Notes: generated by a model from the letters alone, not told the origin. A DNA stretch of 64,000 bases from JBGSOV01 sp041738935 (GCA_041738935.1 JBGSOV010000002.1:1-64000); one strand, 5' to 3'; shown: positions 1 to 7,931, numbered from the stretch's first letter. Numbers and translations: made by a program.

Positions 1-2
1 AA

Positions 3-125
3 GCAGAAGAAGGAAAACATCATAATGCCGCTCTTACGGCTGTGGCCCGAAAAATGCTTCAGGTCATCTACGCGGTCTTGAGAAAAAATGAACCCTTTCT
101 TGCAAAAAAATGCTTGACCGAATGA
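3..125 (+). CDS. IS110-family transposase, C-terminal end (cut by window edge)
   Basis: The frame opening at base 3 reads 40 residues to a TGA and has no start inside the window. It contains GKHHNAALTAVARKMLQ followed by VIYAVLRKNEPF, which matches the conserved C-terminal end of IS110/IS116/IS902 transposases (the GK..N.ALtAvARKLL pattern). In that family an N-terminal DEDD RuvC-like domain and a C-terminal serine domain carry out recombination guided by a bridge RNA from a non-coding end of the element. Only the last part of the serine half can be seen here, so intactness cannot be judged. The right end of the element should lie within the next 100-200 bases; I could not fix its boundary. 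Confidence 0.72.
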   Translation, partial: AEEGKHHNAALTAVARKMLQVIYAVLRKNEPFLAKKCLTE

Positions 126-141
126 TAGGAGGTATTGCTTC

Positions 142-157
142 TCCCGCCACGGCGGGA
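142..157. repeat. Short perfect palindrome, GC-rich (TCCCGCC/GGCGGGA)
   Basis: TCCCGCC and GGCGGGA form a 7-bp perfect stem with a 2-base loop, followed by ATCGCAATGACG. It lies between the transposase stop and thrS and resembles the small REP-like palindromes scattered in many bacterial genomes. It may belong to the end of the IS110 element or be an independent repeat. Confidence 0.6.
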
Positions 158-184
158 TCGCAATGACGAAGTATTAGATTCCTC

Positions 185-206
185 CTCTCCCGACTGCTCG
201 GGAGAG
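185..206. repeat. 9-bp inverted repeat CTCTCCCGA/TCGGGAGAG
   Basis: CTCTCCCGA, loop CTGC, TCGGGAGAG: a perfect 9-bp hairpin 45 bases downstream of the thrS stop on the minus strand. No T-run follows on the minus side, so it is more likely a REP-like repeat than a classical terminator. A similar TCCCGA...TCGGGA core occurs at 20,649-20,664. Confidence 0.6.
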
Positions 207-250
207 ACACCTCATTTCACTTCGCTGCATTCCCCTAAATATACCTCTTC

Positions 251-1993
251 TTACGATTCAGCTTGAATCTTGGCAGCAAAATCGATGATGCTCATCGTCA
301 CCTGCGCTTGCTCACCATATTTACGCACGGTTACCGTCTTGCCTTCTACTTCTTTGTCGCCGACCACAAGCAGATATGGAATCTTCTGCATCTGACCTTC
401 GCGAATTCGTTTGCCGAGGGTTTCGTCCGGCGCACTCAGTTGTACTCGCACTCCGGCTTGTTTCAGTTCTTTGTAAACAGACTCCGCATATTCGGATTGC
501 GCCTCCGACACCGGCAAGATTGCAGTCTGGATTGGCGCCAGCCAAAACGGAAATGCGCCGGCATAGTGCTCGATCAAAAAGCCGATCATGCGTTCGTGCG
601 TGCTGAGCGGCGCGCGATGAATACAGATTGGAGTTTTTTCTTGTCCGTCTTGATCGACATAGGTCAGGTCAAAGCGCTTTGGCACAGCAAAATCCAATTG
701 ATTCGTTGCCAAAGTAAATTCCCGTCCGATCGCCGACCAAATCTGTACGTCAATCTTGGGACCATAAAAAGCAGCTTCGTCTTCTGCTTCGACAAATGGC
801 ACTTTCATATCCTGCAACGCTTTGCGCACTTGGTCTTCGGTTTTGATCCAGAGTTCCGGCTCATTGACATATTTCTTCCCGAGTCCTTCTTTGGCGTGTT
901 TGGAAAGCCGCATTTGGTATTTTTCGATACCGAAGATTTTAAAATATTCCAAATACATCTCGATCACTTTTTGAAATTCTGGTTCAAATTGCTGTTCACT
1001 GCAATAAATGTGCGCATCATTCATACAGAGTGATCGCACGCGCATCAGACCGAACAACGTGCCAGAATCTTCATAACGATAACAATGACCGTATTCAGCT
1101 AGGCGAATCGGTAGATCACGATAGCTTTTGGGCGTGGCGGCGTAGATTTTGTGGTGATGCGGGCAATTCATCGCCTTCAGATAGTATTTTTCGTTATCAA
1201 GCTCCATCGGCGGAAACATGCTCTCCGCGTAATATGGCAAATGACCAGAACGCAGATAGAGCGCTTCTTTGGCAATGTGTGGAGAGCGCACGCGCTGGTA
1301 ATCATATTTTGCTTCCATGCGTTTGGCGAGATTCTCGAGTTCTTCCACTAAAATCGCACCTTTTGGCAGCCAGAGCGGCAACCCGGGACCGACTTCTTCA
1401 TCAAAAGCAAAAAGTTCGAGTTCTTTCCCGAGTTTGCGGTGATCGCGTTTTTTCGCTTCCTCGAGCATCGCTTCGTGCTGGCGCATTTCCTTGTCACTCG
1501 CAAAACAGAGTCCGTAGATGCGTGTCATCTGGTCGCGGTTGGCATCTCCTTGCCAATATGCGCCAGCAAAGTGTGTCAATTTGAAAGCCCCAACTTGTCC
1601 GGTGTGCTCGACATGCGGGCCTTCGCAGAGATCAACAAAGACCTCGCCGTTTTTGTAAAACGATACTTTGGTCGTTCCGTCATTTTTCTCGAATTTTTCG
1701 ACGAGCTCGACTTTAAAATCTTGTCCAATTGTTTTCAAAAACTGCTTCGCTGTGCTCGTCGGTTCCTCGTAATATTCAAACGGAATCTGCTGCTTGGCGA
1801 TAGCAGTCATCTTTTCTTGCAGAATCGGCAAATCTTCGGGGATCAGCGGACGTGGCAACAAGAAATCGTAATAAAATCCATAATCAGTCGCTGGTCCAGT
1901 ACCAAGTTTGGCTTCGGGAAACATTTGCAAAACCGCGGCTGCAAGAATGTGCGTTGCCGAATGCCGGCGAGTAGAAACAGGGAGTTGAGACAT
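251..1993 (-). CDS. thrS: Threonine--tRNA ligase without TGS domain
   Basis: Class II synthetase charging tRNA-Thr with threonine. The start is set at MSQLPVSTRR (580 residues); the open frame extends 13 codons further but homology begins here. The N-terminal editing domain shows HSATH (11-15) and CEGPH (123-127), the four metal-site residues of the ThrRS/AlaRS editing fold. The catalytic core has the zinc-ligand motif MNCPHHHKIY and a motif-2 region around RYEDSGTLFGLMRVR; the C-terminal anticodon-binding domain ends in VTVRKYGEQ. The usual N-terminal TGS domain of about 60 residues is absent. Transcription is leftward. The core and editing motifs look intact, so it should be functional. Confidence 0.96.
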   Translation of the reverse strand: MSQLPVSTRRHSATHILAAAVLQMFPEAKLGTGPATDYGFYYDFLLPRPLIPEDLPILQEKMTAIAKQQIPFEYYEEPTSTAKQFLKTIGQDFKVELVEKFEKNDGTTKVSFYKNGEVFVDLCEGPHVEHTGQVGAFKLTHFAGAYWQGDANRDQMTRIYGLCFASDKEMRQHEAMLEEAKKRDHRKLGKELELFAFDEEVGPGLPLWLPKGAILVEELENLAKRMEAKYDYQRVRSPHIAKEALYLRSGHLPYYAESMFPPMELDNEKYYLKAMNCPHHHKIYAATPKSYRDLPIRLAEYGHCYRYEDSGTLFGLMRVRSLCMNDAHIYCSEQQFEPEFQKVIEMYLEYFKIFGIEKYQMRLSKHAKEGLGKKYVNEPELWIKTEDQVRKALQDMKVPFVEAEDEAAFYGPKIDVQIWSAIGREFTLATNQLDFAVPKRFDLTYVDQDGQEKTPICIHRAPLSTHERMIGFLIEHYAGAFPFWLAPIQTAILPVSEAQSEYAESVYKELKQAGVRVQLSAPDETLGKRIREGQMQKIPYLLVVGDKEVEGKTVTVRKYGEQAQVTMSIIDFAAKIQAES

Positions 1994-2111
1994 AAGAGAT
2001 TCAATAAAAATATTTTTACAAACGTCAAACAAACACTAAGATACAAGACAAATTTGCATCTGTAAAGCGTATGATGCCTTACGCGGAGCGAGAATTATGG
2101 CAAACAACAAA

Positions 2112-2309
2112 TTATTTCTTTGCTTCTTTTTCGAGCAAGAAAAAATGTTGTGCAACCGCAAAAAGCGCATAGCTGATAAACATGATTGCAGTGCCGCTTA
2201 TTACCGGTGGATTTTCGAGAAAATTGTTTGTCGTCGGCAAAAAGCGAATCACCAAATACAGTCCCATCACAAAGCTTAGGATGGCGCAGGTCAGAATGAT
2301 ATTTTTCAT
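2112..2309 (-). CDS. Small two-helix membrane protein, unknown function
   Basis: 65 residues starting MKNIILTCAILSFVMGLYLV. Two hydrophobic segments (about 4-22 and 38-57) are separated by a polar turn containing NNFLENPP, and the C-terminus is charged (LEKEAKK). This is a plausible bitopic hairpin of the inner membrane. It lies 118 bases upstream of thrS in the same direction and is not obviously part of an operon. No family recognised; the opposite-strand frame over the same bases has no protein-like character. Confidence 0.6.
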   Translation of the reverse strand: MKNIILTCAILSFVMGLYLVIRFLPTTNNFLENPPVISGTAIMFISYALFAVAQHFFLLEKEAKK

Positions 2310-2381
2310 AAGAAAAAATAAAAGAAGGAATATCTCGAGTATATCACCTTCTTATTTTGTTACGAAATTCTAATCAGTTTT

Positions 2382-2573
2382 TTATGAAGAATGACGTTCG
2401 TCTTTGACTTTGACTTCTTCAAATGACACGTGCTTGCGATTTTTTGGGTCGTAGGTTTTGTCAGCCACTTTCGCTTTTTCGACATTGCGGTGATTGCAAT
2501 GATATTTGTGCTTGATGATTTGTCCATCAGGACCGTAGATGACAACAACTTTTTTCTTCTTTCCACGAGGCAT
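2382..2573 (-). CDS. Small basic protein, unknown function
   Basis: 63 residues from MPRGKKKKVVV, chosen over an earlier in-frame ATG eight codons upstream because the sequence becomes protein-like here. The N-terminal PRGKKKK is strongly basic, and the body carries a CNH motif (KYHCNHRNVEKAK) and many lysines. Size and charge suggest a nucleic-acid-binding or ribosome-associated protein, but this is only inference from composition. No family recognised. Confidence 0.55.
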   Translation of the reverse strand: MPRGKKKKVVVIYGPDGQIIKHKYHCNHRNVEKAKVADKTYDPKNRKHVSFEEVKVKDERHSS

Positions 2574-2701
2574 ATTTTTAAAAACACGTAGCGGCATTAT
2601 CCGTGAGTTCGCTTGCTTCTGTCAACAAGAAATGCCAGACGAAAAAAACAGCGTGCAAGAAATAGGATTCAATAACGCGCACAAAAAACAGAATGCAAAT
2701 T

Positions 2702-3700
2702 TTATGATTCAGACTTCAGAATGATTTGATTCCCTTGGACAATCTGCTCGACAACCGCATCGACATCCTCCATGTTTTCGATACTCGTCATCTGTCCGCG
2801 CAGTTCGCGCGCGCCGGCAAAACCACGTGTAAAACTGAGCAAGTGCTTGCGGAATTCGAGCATGGCGCGGTGCTGACCTTTAGTTTTAATAAGGAGTTCC
2901 GCATGTTTGCGGATGATGATACCCTTTTCTTCTGCTGTTGGCGGTGAGTATTTTTCTCCACACAAAGCCGCATACACTTCGTGCATGATCCACGGGTTGC
3001 CAAAACTCCCCCGTCCGATCATCACTCCATTCAGATTGCCGATTTTCTCCACTGCATCTGCGCCACTGCGAATATCGCCATTGCCAAGGATCACCGCGTT
3101 TGGATACGCTTTTTTGAGATCATAGATCGGTTGCCAATCGGCAAAACCGGTGTATTGCTGCTTTACTGTTCTGCCGTGGATGGTGATCATGTCCGAGCCG
3201 GCGGCGAGTAGGTCGCCGATAAAACCGATCAAGGTTTCTGGGCTTTCCCAACCGAGGCGCGTTTTGGTACTGACCGGAATTGAAACCGCTTTTTTGACCG
3301 CGGCGACGATTTTTGCCGCCAAGCACGGATTACGAATCAAATCGCTGCCATGACCGCTGCCGACGACTTTTTTTGCCGGACAACCATAATTGATGTCGAT
3401 GCCATCCACGCCAAAATCTTCGAGAAACTTCGCCGCTTCCGCGAATGCTTCCGGATTCTTCCCGAACATCTGTACGATATATGGTCTTTCGACCGCTGGA
3501 TCGAATTGCACGATCGGCGTCATTTTTTTCGGTGCGCGACTGAGTCCGTCTGCGGAGACGAATTCGCAAAAGACGACACAACGCGGCTCGACGATCTTCG
3601 CCACCTGGCGATAGGCAGAATCGGTGTAGCCGTCCATCGGCGAGAGCGCAACGATTGGTCCTTGTGCCGCCAGATTTTGCCAAGAGAATTTTGGAGTCAT
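2702..3700 (-). CDS. dus: tRNA-dihydrouridine synthase (Dus family)
   Basis: 332 residues. FMN-dependent TIM-barrel enzyme that reduces uridine to dihydrouridine in tRNA D-loops using NADPH. Visible signatures are the N-terminal ALSPMDGYTDSAYR (FMN-binding strand), the catalytic-cysteine motif NYGCPAKKV with C107, STKTRLGW, TIHGRTVKQQYTG and the phosphate-binding GNGDIRSG / MIGRGSFGNPW. The order matches bacterial DusB-like enzymes. The ATG at 3700 is preceded five bases upstream by a strong hairpin (3705-3748), which could affect expression. Which Dus subfamily it belongs to cannot be settled from motifs alone. Confidence 0.94.
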   Translation of the reverse strand: MTPKFSWQNLAAQGPIVALSPMDGYTDSAYRQVAKIVEPRCVVFCEFVSADGLSRAPKKMTPIVQFDPAVERPYIVQMFGKNPEAFAEAAKFLEDFGVDGIDINYGCPAKKVVGSGHGSDLIRNPCLAAKIVAAVKKAVSIPVSTKTRLGWESPETLIGFIGDLLAAGSDMITIHGRTVKQQYTGFADWQPIYDLKKAYPNAVILGNGDIRSGADAVEKIGNLNGVMIGRGSFGNPWIMHEVYAALCGEKYSPPTAEEKGIIIRKHAELLIKTKGQHRAMLEFRKHLLSFTRGFAGARELRGQMTSIENMEDVDAVVEQIVQGNQIILKSES

Positions 3701-3704
3701 AAAT

Positions 3705-3748
3705 AAATCATCCGCGAGTCGGGAGTCTACCCAAACCGCGGATGATTT
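3705..3748 (-). promoter_or_regulatory. 12-bp inverted repeat just upstream of dus (terminator or leader hairpin)
   Basis: AAATCATCCGCG (3705-3716) and CGCGGATGATTT (3737-3748) form a perfect 12-bp stem with a 20-base loop. On the minus strand the stem ends in ATTTATTT only five bases before the dus ATG. It may terminate transcription of the small gene at 3798-3986 or act as a leader structure for dus. Confidence 0.6.
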
Positions 3749-3797
3749 GCCAAGGGGCTAATTTTTGTTGCAATTATAAAATGACGATAATATTTGC

Positions 3798-3986
3798 TTA
3801 CGCCGCTTCGCGCTCAAATGCAGGAAGTGGTTGTTTACGAAGCGTAGTCCCAATCCTGTCTCGTATTACTCGCAAAGCCTCATCTTCGGTAACATCAGCA
3901 GGAGCACCAAGTTGATTAAATCTCCATCCTTCATCATTAATAGTTGGTCTATCAGTTGGTGCTTGATCAGTTTCTTGCATAGGCAT
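3798..3986 (-). CDS. Small acidic/polar protein, unknown function
   Basis: 62 residues beginning MPMQETDQAPTDRP and ending LPAFEREAA. No membrane segment. The second half (DVTEDEALRVIRDRIGTTLRKQ) could form an amphipathic helix. Amino-acid use is protein-like and the opposite strand lacks an equally convincing frame, so I keep it as a probable gene. No function is suggested by sequence or neighbours. Confidence 0.45.
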   Translation of the reverse strand: MPMQETDQAPTDRPTINDEGWRFNQLGAPADVTEDEALRVIRDRIGTTLRKQPLPAFEREAA

Positions 3987-4168
3987 AATTTTTTAAAAAA
4001 GAAAAAAGTGCGTGTATCATTGTGTAATATATATTTTCTGTCAAAGCGATTTTGGCAAAACGGACAAATTATCTGTCCAAAAAAAGTGAGGATGCGTTTT
4101 GATCAAGCGGAATGAGGCATACCATAATATTTGACAATCAAATCTTGGCGGCAGTTGGATTTTGATGA

Positions 4169-4660
4169 TTATGATTTGTAAGTAAAAGTGCAATTTTTGA
4201 TGATTCCTAGGAGCATTTCTTGCACAAAAGATTCAACTGTACGATGACTAGATAGGACAAGATTTGGCTCTTCTCCAGGATAAAAGGCGTATCGATTCAA
4301 AATTTTTTCTTCTCCAAAATCATCTTTCAGACTAGTTCTTACAAAAAGGATGATCTCTTTATTGTTCCTTATCCATGAAACTTCCCGAAGAACTGTCCAT
4401 TTTTCCCAACCTCTCTGATCTATGGCTGACTCGACTCGAAATAAACAACTTACACTAGGATATTGTTTTCCATCAATATTTAATGGTTGCAGTCCTTGGA
4501 GGGTTTTATTGAGAAGTGGCTCGAGAGAATCAGGTAGGACGGTAATATGCCCGACTGTTTCATTCTCTGTTACTGTGATAGCCGAAGAATCTTTTGGTTC
4601 TGAACAAGTGGTACATCCGAGTGCACCCAACGCAACCACTGATGTTACAAGTTTATTCAT
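4169..4660 (-). CDS. Putative lipoprotein, unknown function
   Basis: 163 residues from MNKLVTSVVALGALGCTTC; the open frame extends much further upstream, but this ATG gives a typical signal peptide with a lipobox-like ALGC (C16). The mature part is polar, with the stretches LLNKTLQGLQPLNIDGK, LFRVESAIDQRGWEKW and ILNRYAFYPGEEPNLVL, and no catalytic motif. The region is AT-richer than its neighbours, as are other orphan genes in the window, and sits between two conserved genes. It is probably an accessory gene. Confidence 0.6.
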   Translation of the reverse strand: MNKLVTSVVALGALGCTTCSEPKDSSAITVTENETVGHITVLPDSLEPLLNKTLQGLQPLNIDGKQYPSVSCLFRVESAIDQRGWEKWTVLREVSWIRNNKEIILFVRTSLKDDFGEEKILNRYAFYPGEEPNLVLSSHRTVESFVQEMLLGIIKNCTFTYKS

Positions 4661-4765
4661 CTTTAAAATCAAGATATTTATTGTAGACAAATTATTCGGT
4701 ATGTCAAATTGCCTTTTTTGTGTTTTTTGTCGCATACTGCATCGGCGTGATTTTTTTCCGATGAG

Positions 4766-7700
4766 ATGACCGACAAACGTTACGACCACCGCAGTATCGA
4801 ACAAAAGTGGCAGGAATACTGGCTGAAGCACAAGACTTTTTCTGTGCAGAATCCGGAATCGCAAACCCCCTCCAACTCCCCCTTGTCAGGGGGAGAGAAA
4901 AAAAAGCCGAAATATTATGTGCTCGATATGTTTCCGTATCCGAGCGGCGCAGGGCTGCATGTCGGGCATCCCGAAGGCTACACCGCCACCGATATTATCT
5001 CGCGCTACAAACGCATGCGCGGCTACAATGTGCTGCATCCGATGGGCTGGGACGCCTTTGGGCTGCCGGCGGAGAACTATGCCATCAAAACCGGACAGCA
5101 TCCGGAAAAGACCACACAAGACAATATCGCCACCTTTAAGCGCCAGATCCAGTCGCTTGGCTTTAGCTATGATTGGGGACGCGAATTTTCCACCACCGAT
5201 TCGGAGTATTACAAACACACGCAGTGGATTTTTTTGCAGATGTTTAAGCGTGGTCTGCTCTACGAAAAGAAAATGCCGATGAACTGGTGCCCCAAGTGCC
5301 GCATTGTCGCAGCAAATGAGGAGGTAGAAAACGGCTGCCACGAGCGCTGCGGCAGCGAAGTCGAAAAGCGCGACCTGACACAATGGATGTTCCGCATCAC
5401 CGATTACGCAGAACGACTCTTGCAAGATCTGGACGAACTGACCGAATGGCCGGAAAAGATCATCGCCATGCAAAAGAACTGGATCGGCAAGAGTGAAGGC
5501 ATCGAGATCGAGTATCCGATTCTCTTTGAGGAAGCGCCAGACGATGAATTTGTCGATCCGAACATCAGAGGCACAAACCTTCCTTATGATCCCGCATTAA
5601 AAGAAAAGGCGAGAGAATTACGGAATAATCTTACCGCTCCCGAAAGAAAATTGTGGTTTGAGGTGCTAAAAAATAAGTTTTTTGAACAGTTAAAATTTTT
5701 ACGCCAAAAACCGATCGATACGTTTATTGTAGATTTTTATTGTCCCGAGCTCATGCTCGTCGTCGAGATCGATGGCGATTCACATTCGGAGCAGGAGGAA
5801 TATGATGCGAAGCGTACCGAAAAATTGGAATCATACGGTATCAAAGTCGTTCGCTATACAAATGCGGAGGTTATGCAGAATCTTGCGGGGGTATATGATG
5901 ATTTATTTAGTGTTGTTGAAAAGCGCAAGAAGAGTATAGGAATGACACAAAACCCCCCAACCCCCCTTAACAGGGGGGCAGAAGCACAACCTCTTAGAAC
6001 CAGAGAGGTGGCGTGCGATTCAAGTCCCCTTGTTAAAGGGGATTTAGGGGATTCTTCTTCCAAGAGTATCATTTGCTACACCACTCGTCCCGACACTAAT
6101 TTCGGTGCGACTTTTGTGGTGCTTGCTCCCGAGCACGAATTCCTCAAACAGTATTTGGATCGACTTCCGAATAAAACCGAAGTCGAAAAATATATCAAAG
6201 ATTCGGTAAGCAGGTCAGATATCGACCGCATGGCGGAGGGTAAAAAGAAGACCGGTGTTTTTACCGGCTTGTATGTAATCAATCGTCTGAATGACAAAAA
6301 ACTTCCGCTGTATGTGGGAGATTTTGTGCTGGCAAATGTCGGTACCGGCGCGGTGGTCGGCGTACCAGGACATGATTTGCGTGACTTCGAATTTGCACAG
6401 ATGATGGGCATCGATGTCATTCGCGTGGTAGTGGGTAAGGATGGCGACATATCTCCGATCACTCGGGCAGAGCAAGTGCAGGAAGAAGCCGGAACAATGA
6501 TAAATAGCGAATTCCTCGACGGACTTCCGATTATGACGGCAAAGGAAAAGATCATGGATTACCTTGTGGAGCAAGGGCAGGGCGAGAAAAAAGTGAATTA
6601 CAAACTCCGCGATTGGATCTTTACGCGCCAGCGTTACTGGGGCGAGCCGATTCCCCTTGTCAAAGATGAGGAGGGGAATATTTATCCGCTCGATGAATCC
6701 GAGTTGCCGGTCAAATTGCCGGAAGCAAATACCTTTCTCCCGACCGAAGACGGGCAAAGTCCGCTTGCCAAAATCCCCGATTGGGTCGAGGTGCGCGGCG
6801 ATGTTTCGCCCAGCGGCAGCGTCAAACTTTCTTCAAGCGGACAGAAAAAATTCTTTCGTGAAACAAGCACCATGCCCAACTGGGCGGGAAGCAACTGGTA
6901 TTGGCTGCGCTTTATGGACGCGAAAAATGAGAGCGAACCGTGGTCAAAAACGGCGGAAAACTATTGGGGACCAGTCGACTTGTATGTCGGCGGTGCGGAA
7001 CACGCAGTCTTGCATCTCCTCTACTCGCGCTTTTGGCACAAGGTCTTTTATGATATGGGGCTCGTGCATACCAAAGAACCCTTCAAAAAATTAATGAATC
7101 AAGGACTGATTCTTGCCGAAGACGGACAAAAAATGAGCAAAAGTCTTGGCAATGTGGTGAATCCCGATGAAATCGTCGAGCGCTACGGCGCCGACACTTT
7201 GCGCATGTACGAGATGTTTATGGGACCGTTTGAGCAGTCCAAAGCATGGAGCACTGGCAGCGTCGAAGGCACCTACAAATTTCTCCAACGCATCTGGCGC
7301 TTGTTCCAAGAAAAAGAAATTGCGAGCGATGTCTGCCCGGGCAAAGATTTTCAAAAACTCGTACACAAAACCATCAAAAAAGTCACACATGACATCGAAG
7401 AATTCAAGTTCAACACCGCGATCTCGCAGATGATGATCCTCGTCAATGCCATGCAAAAATTGGAATTTCTACCTGTTAATGGCGCGACGAAATTCGTCAA
7501 AATCCTCGCGCCTTTCGCACCGCATCTGGCTGAAGAATTATGGCAATCGGTACTTAGAAAAACTGAATCGATTTCCAAAGCCGATTGGCCGGAGTGGGAC
7601 GAAGCGCTCACACAAGATGACGAGATTGACCTCGCCGTGCAAGTCAATGGCAAACTCCGCGCGACAATTTCGGTTCCTGTCGATATTGCCAAAGCCGATG

Positions 7701-7810
7701 CGTTTGCGCAGGCAAAGCAACAAGAAAATGTGCAAAAGTTTTTGGAAGCAAAAGAAATCATCAAAGAGATCTATGTGCCCGGAAAAATTGTAAATTTTGT
7801 GGTGAGATAA
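4766..7810 (+). CDS. leuS: Leucine--tRNA ligase with inserted DUF559 endonuclease-like domain
   Basis: 1014 residues against roughly 800-870 for bacterial LeuRS. Class I synthetase signatures are complete: HVGH (65-68, HIGH motif), zinc knuckle CPKC (175-178), CP1 editing-domain TTRPDT (439-444) and GHDLRD with the editing aspartate D537, RQRYWGEPIP, and KMSKS (789-793). Residues about 266-433 are foreign: after IEIEYPILFEEAPDDEFVDP the chain runs into a DUF559 domain and repeat-encoded linker, then returns at SIICYTTRPDT. A second short insertion (about residues 29-46, NPESQTPSNSPLSGG) is encoded by another repeat copy before PKYYVLDMFPYPSG. Removing the large insert leaves 846 residues, a normal length. 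The frame is open throughout, so the synthetase is probably active with the insert exposed at the base of the editing domain. Confidence 0.96.
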   Translation: MTDKRYDHRSIEQKWQEYWLKHKTFSVQNPESQTPSNSPLSGGEKKKPKYYVLDMFPYPSGAGLHVGHPEGYTATDIISRYKRMRGYNVLHPMGWDAFGLPAENYAIKTGQHPEKTTQDNIATFKRQIQSLGFSYDWGREFSTTDSEYYKHTQWIFLQMFKRGLLYEKKMPMNWCPKCRIVAANEEVENGCHERCGSEVEKRDLTQWMFRITDYAERLLQDLDELTEWPEKIIAMQKNWIGKSEGIEIEYPILFEEAPDDEFVDPNIRGTNLPYDPALKEKARELRNNLTAPERKLWFEVLKNKFFEQLKFLRQKPIDTFIVDFYCPELMLVVEIDGDSHSEQEEYDAKRTEKLESYGIKVVRYTNAEVMQNLAGVYDDLFSVVEKRKKSIGMTQNPPTPLNRGAEAQPLRTREVACDSSPLVKGDLGDSSSKSIICYTTRPDTNFGATFVVLAPEHEFLKQYLDRLPNKTEVEKYIKDSVSRSDIDRMAEGKKKTGVFTGLYVINRLNDKKLPLYVGDFVLANVGTGAVVGVPGHDLRDFEFAQMMGIDVIRVVVGKDGDISPITRAEQVQEEAGTMINSEFLDGLPIMTAKEKIMDYLVEQGQGEKKVNYKLRDWIFTRQRYWGEPIPLVKDEEGNIYPLDESELPVKLPEANTFLPTEDGQSPLAKIPDWVEVRGDVSPSGSVKLSSSGQKKFFRETSTMPNWAGSNWYWLRFMDAKNESEPWSKTAENYWGPVDLYVGGAEHAVLHLLYSRFWHKVFYDMGLVHTKEPFKKLMNQGLILAEDGQKMSKSLGNVVNPDEIVERYGADTLRMYEMFMGPFEQSKAWSTGSVEGTYKFLQRIWRLFQEKEIASDVCPGKDFQKLVHKTIKKVTHDIEEFKFNTAISQMMILVNAMQKLEFLPVNGATKFVKILAPFAPHLAEELWQSVLRKTESISKADWPEWDEALTQDDEIDLAVQVNGKLRATISVPVDIAKADAFAQAKQQENVQKFLEAKEIIKEIYVPGKIVNFVVR
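4865..4897. repeat. C-rich palindromic repeat, copy 1 (inside leuS)
   Basis: ACCCCCTCCAACT followed by CTCCCCC-TTGTCA-GGGGGAG (stem 4876-4882/4889-4895) and AG. It matches the copy at 13,165-13,196 almost exactly, and its left flank (GCAGAATC...GCAAACCCCC) is shared with the copy near 39,650. It is translated as part of LeuRS. Confidence 0.8.
5951..5978. repeat. C-rich palindromic repeat, copy 2 (inside the leuS insert)
   Basis: AACCCCCCAA followed by CCCCCC-TTAACA-GGGGGG (5961-5978). Same layout as copy 1: a C-run, a short spacer, then a C/G palindrome with a six-base loop. It is translated as NPPTPLNRGA in LeuRS. Confidence 0.8.
6025..6050. repeat. C-rich palindromic repeat, copy 3, inverted (inside the leuS insert)
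   Basis: TCCCCTT-GTTA-AAGGGGA followed by TTTAGGGG: the reverse-oriented form of copy 2, 46 bases further on. The two together form an inverted pair at the 3' end of the DUF559 cassette. Translated as SPLVKGDLGD. Confidence 0.75.
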
Positions 7811-7883
7811 GGCTTTTTGCTGCCGAACGCAACAAGTGAGTTTTTGTCTTGCTGATTTTCTAAAAAATTGGAATTCTCCCCAA

Positions 7884-7905
7884 GAGCCAACTTTGGGCTT
7901 TTTGA
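7884..7905 (+). terminator. Weak hairpin with T-run after leuS
   Basis: AGCC-AACTTTG-GGCT followed by TTTTG, 75 bases after the leuS stop and before the next gene. The stem is only 4-5 bp, so this is a tentative Rho-independent terminator. Confidence 0.4.
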
Positions 7906-7931
7906 ACATACTTTTTCTTTTTTATTTCTTT

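Larger units (their letters stand above)
5561..6064 (+). mobile_element. DUF559 endonuclease-like cassette inserted in frame in leuS
   Basis: 168 codons bounded by the LeuRS sequences ending FVDP and resuming SIICYTTRPD. Translation gives RGTNLPYDPALKEKARELR, NLTAPERKLWFEVLKNK, FLRQKPIDTFIVDFYCPE, LVVEIDGDSHSEQ, YDAKRTEKLESYGIKVVRYT, NAEVMQNL: the full DUF559 (very-short-patch-repair-like, PD-(D/E)XK) pattern with D323, E334 and D336 in place. The stretch ATCAGAGGCACAAACCTT resembles the start of a free-standing DUF559 gene with ATG changed to ATC (inference). The tail contains two inverted copies of the C-rich palindrome (5951-5978 and 6025-6050). The boundaries are estimates, good to a few codons. 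Confidence 0.85.

Noticed and set aside
263..1033. Long plus-strand frame opposite thrS (256 residues)
   Set aside because: Antisense shadow of a well-supported gene; its translation is rich in Arg/Phe/His with no family likeness.
5990..6040. tRNA-like stretch (GTGCGATTCAAGTCCC) in the leuS insert
   Set aside because: A T-loop-like run without acceptor stem, D-arm or anticodon arm; it is part of the inverted C-rich repeat copy.
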